A stretch of 64,000 nucleotides of DNA, taken from positions 62,001 through 126,000 of the forward strand of contig CAKSNL010000001.1 in NCBI GenBank assembly GCA_934476235.1, in the 5' to 3' direction. The translations under genes and the position numbers were made by a program. Numbering within the stretch: the stretch's first letter is position 1; every line of letters starts with the position of its first letter. Shown here one piece after another: positions 13,255 to 21,268 of this stretch. The notes beneath the pieces are model-generated. The model saw only the letters and a program-made list of their open reading frames with translations, did not search any database and was not told where the DNA came from. This stretch comes from an uncultured Clostridia bacterium. GTDB taxonomy: Bacteria; Bacillota; Clostridia; CAKSNL01; HGM11501.

Positions 13255-14313
13255 ATGGAAGCAAAAGCAAAAAAGACAGAGATAAACGTCTTAAATATAT
13301 TTTTGTGCCTTTTGGTGATGCTTATACATTGTATGGGCAACGCCGTATCGCAGACCGACCCGGAGCTGGGCTCATATGCCGTTTCCGCGGCGATTTTCAG
13401 GCTGTCGTCATTTGCGGTTCAGGGATTCATCTTTTTAAGCGCGGTAAAGCTTTTTATGAAAAAAGACGGCGCGCCGTACGGACAATTCATGCTCCGGAGG
13501 ATAACCTCCGTTTTCCTGCCGTACATTTTTTATGTTCTGGTTTACTACTTAATCAGGCTTTTTTCAAAAAACGAGGAGTTTGACATTCTTTATTTTATAA
13601 GGAGCGTTTTCATTGGCGACATGCACGCTCACTTTTATTTTGTCGTTCTTATCATGCAGTTTTACCTCTTGTTTCCGCTTTTTAAAAAGCTTTATGACAA
13701 AGAAAACGCCGCAGCGGTTACTGCGCTCTCTTTTTGCGTTTCGCTCGCGTTTCAGTTTGCATTTCCGCACGCATTAAATCTACTTTTCGGAATTGATTTT
13801 ATCTATACCGACAGGATTTTTCTCACATATTTTGCCTACTGGACTTTAGGTGCCTTTGCGGGAATCAACTATGAAGCTTTTAAGGCGGCGCTATTTAAAA
13901 TAAAGTATCCCGTATTTATATGCTTTTTGATATTCGCCGCAATACTTTGCCCGGAAAATTACCGCGTGATGCGCTTTTCAGAGTACATACCGGGGTTCGG
14001 CGAGCTGTTTTTCGCCTACACCTTCCCCGCGATTCTGACATTTTTTATTCTTGCCAACCTTATTTCCGATTTAAGGATATTTAAAAGCGGCTTCTTTTCT
14101 TTAATGAACAAGGTATCGTACAGGGTCTATCTCATTCACCCTATCGTGCTTTGCTTATTTGATAAATTGTTCGGTGAGATTTTAAAAGATAATCCCGCCG
14201 CGCTTAATATAATAAGGTATCTCGCGGTCGTTATAATTTCCTTTGCCGTTTCGATGCTGATTGAAAAGCTTAAGGAAGTGGTCATATATTTAACCAAAAA
14301 GCTCACGGCTTAA
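13255..14313 (+). CDS. acyltransferase 3 family (OafA/WecH-like) membrane protein
   Basis: A 352-residue polytopic membrane protein with about ten hydrophobic segments. The family motif near the N-terminus, NVLNIFLCLLVMLIHCMGNA, carries the conserved His of acyltransferase family 3 (R/K...H in TM1). Other blocks are FMLRRITSVFLPYIFYVLVY and, at the end, NKVSYRVYLIHPIVLCLFDK. The family moves acetyl or other acyl groups from the cytoplasm to extracellular sugars such as O-antigen or wall polysaccharide. ATG 13255 is chosen because AAGGAGGGG precedes it and the promoter's -10 (13229-13234) excludes the earlier in-frame start at 13225. It stands alone, ending in a bidirectional terminator shared with topB. 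Confidence 0.85.
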   Translation: MEAKAKKTEINVLNIFLCLLVMLIHCMGNAVSQTDPELGSYAVSAAIFRLSSFAVQGFIFLSAVKLFMKKDGAPYGQFMLRRITSVFLPYIFYVLVYYLIRLFSKNEEFDILYFIRSVFIGDMHAHFYFVVLIMQFYLLFPLFKKLYDKENAAAVTALSFCVSLAFQFAFPHALNLLFGIDFIYTDRIFLTYFAYWTLGAFAGINYEAFKAALFKIKYPVFICFLIFAAILCPENYRVMRFSEYIPGFGELFFAYTFPAILTFFILANLISDLRIFKSGFFSLMNKVSYRVYLIHPIVLCLFDKLFGEILKDNPAALNIIRYLAVVIISFAVSMLIEKLKEVVIYLTKKLTA

Positions 14314-14327
14314 GCCGTGAGCTTTTT
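14296..14327. terminator. bidirectional terminator between acyltransferase and topB
   Basis: A perfect 16-bp palindrome arm, AAAAAGCTCACGGCTT, with its complement forms a stem with A and T tails on both strands. The acyltransferase stop TAA (14311-14313) lies in the centre, and the topB stop begins at the edge (14326-14328). Confidence 0.85.
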
Positions 14328-16416
14328 AATTAAAGTCAAATACAACGTTTTTGTTTTCGTCAAGCTTTAAATGCGCGGAAAATTCCTTTCCGCTCTTTTT
14401 GGATATAAACCCCTCAATCTTATACGTTTTTCCTGTTGCGAGGAGGTTTTTAACGTTTGAAATGGAAATGTCCCGTCCGCAGATGGTGCCGCTTATCTTA
14501 AATTTGCAGCCGTCCTTATAGCCCTTGCAGCCGTATCCGAAGCGGTTTCTCACAACATCGTTCCCGCAAAGAGGGCACTTTCCCGCAACGTCACCGAAAA
14601 AGCCGGTGTCCGTGTCGCGCTCCGGGGGCTTTGTGTCCTTTTTAAAGACCTCGCTTATCTCCCTTTTCGCAAGCTCCACACTGTCGGACACTCCGATCTC
14701 CCCGCGGTACACTTTCTTAAGCGCCTTGCCGAGCTCTCCGGTCTTATATTTATCCATACTTATCTGCATTTTGGAAAGCGACTCTATCAAAAATTCTCCG
14801 CCCGGAAGTATCGTGTAAACGTCCTTTTTAAGCGAGATATAGCCGCTCTTTTTTGCGTTCTCGATAATTCCCGTCCGCGTTGCCTCCGTGCCGAGCTCCA
14901 GTCCCTCAAATATTGCCCGGTACTCCTCGGCATCGTCCTCGTCCGCCTTTGAAATATCCTCCTTGAACGGATTTTTAAGGTAATTGTTCAAGGTCTCTAT
15001 CGTGTAGTGCTTGGGAGGCGAGGTCTCCTTTTCGGCGAGCGAGAAAAGAATATTTACCTCATCGCCTTTATTTAAGCGCGGAAGCACCTTGTCCTTTTTG
15101 TTGTAATCGTCATACTTGGTCCAGCCCTTTTCAAGCATTACAACGCCCTTTAACGAAAAGGACTCTTTATCGCCGACCGCAACGGTGATCTCCGTTTTTT
15201 CAACCTTGCACTCCTCAGAGCAGAAAACTGCGGCAAAGCGGCGCATGATGGCGCTGTACACCTTATATTCCGCCTCCGAAAGCGCCTTTTTATCGGGAAT
15301 CTTATGCGTCGGCGTCAGCGCGGAATGGGACTCTATCTTGGAATCGTCGAATATCGTTTTCTTATCCTTGAACACGAGCGGGTAGCCTATCTTGCAAAAC
15401 GCCGCGATGATGTTTTTTACCTTGCCCTTTTCGGCGGTCGCAAGGTACTCGGAGTTTGTTCTGGGATATGTCACATATCCTTTTTCGTAGAGCGCCTGAA
15501 CGATCTTTAAGCTCTCGTCCATCGGCATTTTATACTTTTTTCCGAGCATGTTCTGAAGCTTGGTAAGAGAGTAAAGCTTGCCGGGCGATAAAGTCTCTTT
15601 TTTCGTTTTCTTTTGGGTCACGGTCGCCTTTTCGCCATTTAAAAGATTGCAGTATTCCGTCGCCTCGGAAAGCTCTGACAGGCTGAACTTTTTCTTGCTT
15701 AAAAGCTCGACCTCTTCCCCGTTTGTCTTTTCCTTGCTTAAAGGCGCATAATACTTTTCGCTCTTAAAATTTCTTATCGCCATGTCGCGGTCATATACCG
15801 CCTTGACTATCGGAACGATTACCCTTCCGACTCTTAAAAGCGTGCCCGTCTTAAGCGAAGCATACCGTGTCAAATTAACTCCGTAGAGCCAGTCTATGTA
15901 TGTTCTGGCATAGCCCTCGTTTGCAAGCGGGTCGTACTCCGAATCGTCCGCCAGAGAAGAGAGCCCCTCTCTTATCGTTTCCGTTGTCTGATCTGGAAGC
16001 CAGAGCCTTTTTACCGCCTTTCCCGTTACTCCCGTTTTTTTAATGCAGGTTCTGACGATGATTTCTCCCTCGCGGTCAGAGTCCCCGGCGTTTACTATCG
16101 TGTCAACGTCGGTTCTTGACGCGAGCGACTTTATCGTGTTAAACTGCGACTTGACGCCCGGGTCCACCTTTCCCGCCCTGTCGTGCTTTAATGAAAATTC
16201 GAATTTTTCCGGAAAGCAGGGAATATTGTCCATCGTCCAGTGCTTTTTATCGGACGGACTGTAGTACTCTATGTCCTCAAGCGAAAAAAGATGCCCGAAC
16301 GCCCATGTAACGATATATCCGCCGCCCTCTAAAAAGCCCGCTCCCTTTTGCATTTTCCCGATTGCGGACGCAATATTTCTTGCAAGCGACGGCTTTTCGG
16401 CAATGATAAGTATCAT
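14326..16416 (-). CDS. topB: DNA topoisomerase III
   Basis: A type IA topoisomerase of 696 aa that relaxes and decatenates DNA through a 5'-phosphotyrosine link. The TOPRIM domain spans about 1-140 (LIIAEKPSLARNIASAIG; the acidic triad block VNAGDSDREGEIIVR). The catalytic Tyr is in GYVTYPRTNSEYL near 315, and the later conserved LGLGTEATR-like block appears as LELGTEATRTGIIE. The C-terminus has a zinc-ribbon-like C-P-L-C-G start plus later cysteines (YGCKGYKDGCKFKISGTICG). It is the fourth gene of the murJ-DUF5693-csaB-topB run and overlaps the csaB stop by 4 bp, so translation is coupled although the functions differ. TopB rather than TopA is called from the length and the missing multi-zinc tail. 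Confidence 0.93.
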   Translation of the reverse strand: MILIIAEKPSLARNIASAIGKMQKGAGFLEGGGYIVTWAFGHLFSLEDIEYYSPSDKKHWTMDNIPCFPEKFEFSLKHDRAGKVDPGVKSQFNTIKSLASRTDVDTIVNAGDSDREGEIIVRTCIKKTGVTGKAVKRLWLPDQTTETIREGLSSLADDSEYDPLANEGYARTYIDWLYGVNLTRYASLKTGTLLRVGRVIVPIVKAVYDRDMAIRNFKSEKYYAPLSKEKTNGEEVELLSKKKFSLSELSEATEYCNLLNGEKATVTQKKTKKETLSPGKLYSLTKLQNMLGKKYKMPMDESLKIVQALYEKGYVTYPRTNSEYLATAEKGKVKNIIAAFCKIGYPLVFKDKKTIFDDSKIESHSALTPTHKIPDKKALSEAEYKVYSAIMRRFAAVFCSEECKVEKTEITVAVGDKESFSLKGVVMLEKGWTKYDDYNKKDKVLPRLNKGDEVNILFSLAEKETSPPKHYTIETLNNYLKNPFKEDISKADEDDAEEYRAIFEGLELGTEATRTGIIENAKKSGYISLKKDVYTILPGGEFLIESLSKMQISMDKYKTGELGKALKKVYRGEIGVSDSVELAKREISEVFKKDTKPPERDTDTGFFGDVAGKCPLCGNDVVRNRFGYGCKGYKDGCKFKISGTICGRDISISNVKNLLATGKTYKIEGFISKKSGKEFSAHLKLDENKNVVFDFN

Positions 16417-17522
16417 ACCTTTTCAGCCTCATGCAAAAGCTTCACGGCATATTCTGCGTTCTCTTCCGCCTTCTTTTTAAGAACGGCGTTTGCCGTGTGG
16501 AGCTTTTCGCGGTGGGAGGAAAGCCCCCCGACCAGAGAATCGAATGTTCTTTTCATTTTTTCGGGCTCCATATCCTCCACGTCAATCATATAAGGCTGGC
16601 TGAGCGATTCCATGAACGCGCTTATCTTCGGATCGTAAACAAGCGCCATCGCCGGTATCTCCAGCGTTGTCGCATATATAAGAGAGTGAAGGCGCATCCC
16701 TATCAATACCTCCGCCCCGGAAAGAACGGAAAACATCTCCGCGACCGTCAGATTCCTGTTTATTATGTATGAAGGGTGCTTCATCTTTTCCATAACCTCT
16801 TTTGACACATCCATGTCCAGAGGATACTGCATCGGAACGAAAAGCGGATGTATATCGTACTTTTCGACCATGTAGTCGCATAATGACGCCATCGCCTCCG
16901 AAAAATTGCCGGACGAATTTTTCCACGACCTTATAGATACCGCGCAGACCTTTGTTCCGTCCGGCACGCCGGCTCTTTTTATAAAGAACTGCCCGGTCAG
17001 CGCTTCCTTTAAGTTAATGGTAAACGCCGGGTCGGCAGTGATTATTATTTCGGGCTTTGTAACGCCGAGCTTTTTAAGCTCCTCATCGGACTTGTCGTCG
17101 CGCAGCGTTATTAAGTCCACCTTGTTTAATATCCTTGCCGTCAGCCGCCTGTCCGCACGCGTATTTATCGGACCTATTCCGTTTGCATAAAGCATCGTCT
17201 TAAGCCCGCATTTTTCGGCGAGCGCGATTATCATGAGATAATATTTAAGCGACTTTGAGCTCGTCACGTCCTGAAGCAGGCTTCCGCCGCCGAATATGAG
17301 CATCTTCGCCTGTTTCATTTCTTTTTTTATCTTAAAATAATTATAGCGGTTTACCGATTTGACCCCGTAGTCACGGGCGGTTTCCTCGGGCGTTTTTGAA
17401 AGCACGGTCACCGAAATATCGGGAGAACGCTGCTTTAATGTGTTCAAAATCGCCCAGAGCAACGCCTCATCCCCGCTGTTGGCAAAGCCATGGTAACCTG
17501 AAATCACTATGTCCGACATCAT
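16413..17522 (-). CDS. csaB: polysaccharide pyruvyl transferase CsaB
   Basis: A 369-residue protein of the polysaccharide pyruvyl transferase family. CsaB adds ketal-linked pyruvate, from phosphoenolpyruvate, to wall polysaccharide, the modification recognised by SLH domains. Visible blocks are ISGYHGFANSGDEALLWAIL at the N-terminus, KMLIFGGGSLLQDVTSSKSL, LYANGIGPI, and GMRLHSLIYATTLEIPAMAL near the C-terminus with the conserved His. The gene overlaps DUF5693 upstream and topB downstream by 4 bp each. The DUF5693-csaB pairing recurs in Clostridia. An SLH-domain protein is encoded later at 61453, which fits a pyruvylated anchor polymer in this cell (inference). Two ATGs, at 17522 and 17519, are both possible starts. 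Confidence 0.93.
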   Translation of the reverse strand: MMSDIVISGYHGFANSGDEALLWAILNTLKQRSPDISVTVLSKTPEETARDYGVKSVNRYNYFKIKKEMKQAKMLIFGGGSLLQDVTSSKSLKYYLMIIALAEKCGLKTMLYANGIGPINTRADRRLTARILNKVDLITLRDDKSDEELKKLGVTKPEIIITADPAFTINLKEALTGQFFIKRAGVPDGTKVCAVSIRSWKNSSGNFSEAMASLCDYMVEKYDIHPLFVPMQYPLDMDVSKEVMEKMKHPSYIINRNLTVAEMFSVLSGAEVLIGMRLHSLIYATTLEIPAMALVYDPKISAFMESLSQPYMIDVEDMEPEKMKRTFDSLVGGLSSHREKLHTANAVLKKKAEENAEYAVKLLHEAEKV

Positions 17523-19579
17523 TTCATCTCCGAATCAGAAATTTTCGCTTCCGGCGCAAGCACACGGATAATGCGCACGAGCACAAGGTTTGCCACATAA
17601 ACGAATACCGACAGTACGACGCCGATTATCACGCCGTTAACGACTCTCATATATATAACTGAAAGGTCGGTAAACACATGGCAGAAGCTGTTCATAACAG
17701 ACGCCGAAAGGATCGACGTGCCGACCGCGAAGAACCACTGCACAAGCTTTATTTTCGAGTTCCTCATATAGTAAACGAATAAAACAAGCGAAGGATAGCC
17801 TATCAAAAACTCCTTTGTTCTCGGGCGTGCCGGGAACGCGTTTGTTATTGCCGTTCTCATCGTCTGCTCAAGCGAGCTTATCTTGTTTACGTTGCCGCTT
17901 CTTATGATATAGTAAAGTCCGATAAGTCCGATAAAGCCGCCTATTATCACCCAGTATACCTTGATATCGGAAAGGAGCACCTTTTTAACGGCAGCGCCCA
18001 GATTCTCCCTGTCCTCCTTCTTGGACGACGCAAAGTAATATGCCGCCGCCGTATACAAAAGCGGAACCATGAGCGAAAGCTTTATTCCTCTGAATATATA
18101 GTTATTTATATAGTAATCAACGCCGGAAAGCATTGCCCCCATTCCAAGCGCACCGATGCACAAAATCGCAAGCATGAGCGCCGCGATAATAAATATCTGG
18201 GGAACCGTTTTATATTTCGTGCCCAAAACCGTGCAGGCTTTCATAACCGCCGTCATGGCAAAGCATGAAATGACAAGACAGTAGAACGTCGGATATAAAA
18301 GCACCAGTGTAAGCGGCATAATAAAGGTTGCGCCGAACGCAAGAACCGAAATGACAAGCGCCGCGGTTTCAAGCTTTCTGTTCTTAAATTCAAAAAGCAT
18401 CTCTATGGCTTTAAGCACCAAAAGGATCATTATGACCGCCGAGCATGCCGACGGAAATCTTACATCCGTTTTATAGTCGAACGATGCGGGCTCCTCACCG
18501 AATTTAAATCCGTACTTTTCCGCACGGTTAATATATTCCTTTACCGCGGTCAGCGTGTAGTCGGCGCACTCGTCATATTCGATTCCGTCCGCTGCAATCT
18601 GCGTTACTGTGATGAATCTTATATTTCTGTCAACCGACGAATTGAAATACTGGTTCACCCTGTAGTCATAATGTGTGTCGTCATCCTGCGAGTCGTCATA
18701 GGTCTCATATGACCTTAAGACCTTTTTGCTTCCGTTCTTACCCATCACGGTATTGAATATCTTACTGTAGCCTAAGCACTTCTGGTTCGAAAGCTGATCT
18801 GTGTTTTCCGTTACGACCAGTGTCATATCGTTACGGTTTATCATTTCCCCTATCCAATTATAATTTGCCTTTATAATGTCCTCTTTGTCGTATTCTCTTA
18901 CGTATGCCTTTATATTGAAGTATCTTACGTTATAGTCTTTTACTATCTTTTCGATATAGCCTATATAGTCCTGGCGCGAATAGTTTTTTACCTTATATAC
19001 AAGCGCGATATCAAACCCGTCGTTTTTAAGCTTTTCTATCACGTCCCTGTCATAGCCTAAGGTGAAGTTCCAGAGCTTTTCCCTTCCGTCAAAGAAGGCG
19101 TATATATCCATGTTCTCGATGCCGTTGATCTTTATATACTCATCCGACGAATATTTAAGCGGAATCATCTCGGCAAGCTTTTCCTTCGTCCGTTCATTCT
19201 TTGTCATAAGAAGATAAGAATCATACGAAACCATAGGATACTTTTCCGCAATGAGGTTTGCAATACGTATGCTCTCATCCTCGTACTTATGTTTTAAAAC
19301 ATTGTACTTAATGCATGTAAGCTCTCCGCGGGACACTAAGGAGTTCACATCGTCCTCCATAACGGAGACGGTGGTGACTCCCGTTTCTTTGTATTTTCTC
19401 ATCATCTCGGCAAGCTTGACCGGAGAGATCTTGTTTTTTATATCGTTATATAAAAGCGATAAAACGACCTTATCATTAGCCTTTTCATTAACTGCTCTCC
19501 TCGCCACAGAGGGTATAAGCGAGAGAAACATAGCTGCGATAATTATCCAGATTCCGAATTTTTCAATTTTTTTCTTCAT
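17519..19579 (-). CDS. DUF5693 family polytopic membrane protein
   Basis: A 686-residue protein. There is one N-terminal membrane segment (about 8-28, IWIIIAAMFLSLIPSVA), then a roughly 350-residue domain outside the membrane, then about nine membrane segments from residue 385 on. This layout and its place between murJ and csaB match the clostridial DUF5693 family, whose role is unknown. The soluble domain opens with LAEMMRKYKETGVTTVSVME, suggesting an alpha/beta barrel-like fold, but I see no catalytic signature I can name. The context implies a part in export or modification of a cell-wall polymer. It overlaps murJ by 17 bp and csaB by 4 bp. Confidence 0.85.
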   Translation of the reverse strand: MKKKIEKFGIWIIIAAMFLSLIPSVARRAVNEKANDKVVLSLLYNDIKNKISPVKLAEMMRKYKETGVTTVSVMEDDVNSLVSRGELTCIKYNVLKHKYEDESIRIANLIAEKYPMVSYDSYLLMTKNERTKEKLAEMIPLKYSSDEYIKINGIENMDIYAFFDGREKLWNFTLGYDRDVIEKLKNDGFDIALVYKVKNYSRQDYIGYIEKIVKDYNVRYFNIKAYVREYDKEDIIKANYNWIGEMINRNDMTLVVTENTDQLSNQKCLGYSKIFNTVMGKNGSKKVLRSYETYDDSQDDDTHYDYRVNQYFNSSVDRNIRFITVTQIAADGIEYDECADYTLTAVKEYINRAEKYGFKFGEEPASFDYKTDVRFPSACSAVIMILLVLKAIEMLFEFKNRKLETAALVISVLAFGATFIMPLTLVLLYPTFYCLVISCFAMTAVMKACTVLGTKYKTVPQIFIIAALMLAILCIGALGMGAMLSGVDYYINNYIFRGIKLSLMVPLLYTAAAYYFASSKKEDRENLGAAVKKVLLSDIKVYWVIIGGFIGLIGLYYIIRSGNVNKISSLEQTMRTAITNAFPARPRTKEFLIGYPSLVLFVYYMRNSKIKLVQWFFAVGTSILSASVMNSFCHVFTDLSVIYMRVVNGVIIGVVLSVFVYVANLVLVRIIRVLAPEAKISDSEMK

Positions 19580-21086
19580 TTTCCGCCTGTCCGCCTTTCT
19601 TTTCTCTTTTGATTATGTGACCCATAACGCCGCTTAATGCCAAAAGAACGATGTACACCGCGCCGCACGCCGCTATCGGAACCAAGAATGTGACATATCC
19701 GTGTGTAAAGCCGGGGCTGAACGCATTGAACAAAAGGTATATAGCCACTGCCGCCGCACCGCAGAGCACGGTCTTTACAATGTCGCCAACCGTCTGCTTA
19801 TTTAAGTAATTTCCTATTGCGTCCCTCATTTTCACCGCTATAAAAACCGCATACAGCGTTGACAAAAGCGCCGTTGCTCCCGCGGTCATAACCTCCGCTG
19901 CTCCCTTCGGCGCCCAGAGCTTTATACCGGCGTTTAAGATGACATTTGATATGATGACCGCGAGCGTTCCCGAAACGGTGTATTTATATTCGCCCGAAAG
20001 GTACAAGACCTTGTTGAAAAGCTCCTGCGTCGTGTAGCCCAGTATCGAGAGCGTATACATTAAAAATATCACCGCGACGGCGGAAGTTGACTCGCTCGTA
20101 AACGCTCCGCGCTCGTATATGAGCCTTATGACATCGCTTCCGAAAAATGCGACTACCAAAATAAACGGAATAAATATCGCCGTCATTATGTTTATAATAT
20201 AGCCGACTAAGTCTTTAACATAGTCAAGCCTTCCCTCCTCGTAATTTTTCGATATGGACGGGAAAACGACCGTTGACATCGCCACTATAAACACACTCGA
20301 AATTGTTATAAAAAGGTTGGATGCATAGTTAAAGGTTGACGCCATGCCGGGCGACGAGCTGACGAACGCCCTGTCAATATATATGCAGAGCTGAAACATC
20401 ATGTTGGATAAAAATATCCAGAGTATCTCGGGGTTTTTATTCTTCGCCGAAGCCGGAGAGCCGCCTCTTCCGGCAAACGTATATCCGTGCTTATAAAACG
20501 CCGGAAGCTGAACGGCGATATGTAAAAACCATCCGAAGGTGGTGACCGCAGCGACAGACAGTATAGACACGTTTTTTATAAACAGTGCAATTATAAGCAC
20601 CGCATTAAAAGGCAGGCTCATGACCGATGTGATGAAGTACGCCTTCTTATTCTGCAAAAGTCCCGAAATGATATATGCTATAACAACGAACAGAAGCGAC
20701 GGCGCCATGATATACATCATTTTTACCGCCAGCAAATAATCGTCCCCCGATATCTCGGGCAGAATTATTTTTACGATGGGACCCGAAAAAAGCGCCATTA
20801 AGACAGCCGCCAGGGAAAGATACAGAGCGCTTTTTCTTAAAAAGTGGGCTGCATAGCCTTTTTCGTTTCCCGCGTTCTCCGCCTTATTCAAATTTTTTAT
20901 AACAAGCGTTGAAAGCGCCACGCCTATCCCTGTGAATATAAGATTGACAAGTCCGAATACCTGAAAATATATGTCAGCCTCCACGCCTGTGCCGAAAACC
21001 CCCGCAAACACCATGTCGCGGTAAAAGCCAAGCCCTTTGGCAATAAGTATGCCCAAAACTACCAATATATAAGCACTGCCTATCAT
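19563..21086 (-). CDS. murJ: MurJ/MviN-family lipid II or wall-polymer flippase
   Basis: A 507-residue member of the MOP superfamily with about 14 membrane segments. It begins IGSAYILVVLGILIAKGLGFYRDMVFAG, with the shared Gly-Arg/Lys-Asp pattern of MurJ, and has the later blocks SNMMFQLCIYIDRAFVSS and YTLSILGYTTQELFNKVLY. MurJ proteins turn lipid II across the membrane; paralogues linked to csaB may instead handle wall-polymer lipid intermediates. The gene is first in a four-gene run with overlapping starts and stops. GGAGGAG precedes the ATG. A housekeeping promoter lies at 21156-21184. Confidence 0.88.
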   Translation of the reverse strand: MIGSAYILVVLGILIAKGLGFYRDMVFAGVFGTGVEADIYFQVFGLVNLIFTGIGVALSTLVIKNLNKAENAGNEKGYAAHFLRKSALYLSLAAVLMALFSGPIVKIILPEISGDDYLLAVKMMYIMAPSLLFVVIAYIISGLLQNKKAYFITSVMSLPFNAVLIIALFIKNVSILSVAAVTTFGWFLHIAVQLPAFYKHGYTFAGRGGSPASAKNKNPEILWIFLSNMMFQLCIYIDRAFVSSSPGMASTFNYASNLFITISSVFIVAMSTVVFPSISKNYEEGRLDYVKDLVGYIINIMTAIFIPFILVVAFFGSDVIRLIYERGAFTSESTSAVAVIFLMYTLSILGYTTQELFNKVLYLSGEYKYTVSGTLAVIISNVILNAGIKLWAPKGAAEVMTAGATALLSTLYAVFIAVKMRDAIGNYLNKQTVGDIVKTVLCGAAAVAIYLLFNAFSPGFTHGYVTFLVPIAACGAVYIVLLALSGVMGHIIKREKKGGQAENEEKN

Positions 21087-21155
21087 ATAACTCCTCCTTT
21101 TTCAGTGCGTCATCTTTTTAAGAATCCGTTTCAGCATAAAATACGCATTATACTT

Positions 21156-21184
21156 ATTTTATACCATATTAATATATTAGTCAA
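21156..21184 (-). promoter_or_regulatory. promoter of the murJ-DUF5693-csaB-topB operon
   Basis: Minus strand TTGACT (21184-21179) and TAAAAT (21161-21156), spacer 17 bp, about 70 bp upstream of the murJ ATG. Confidence 0.75.
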
Positions 21185-21204
21185 TCATTTCCTTAATTTT
21201 TTTA

Positions 21205-21233
21205 TTGCAAAATACCCTTTTTGGTATTAGAAT
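21205..21233 (+). promoter_or_regulatory. promoter of the phosphodiester glycosidase gene
   Basis: TTGCAA (21205-21210) and TAGAAT (21228-21233), spacer 17 bp. Transcription from here excludes the in-frame start at 21221. Confidence 0.6.
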
Positions 21234-21268
21234 ATAGATATACACTCAGAAAGAAAGGACTAAATATA

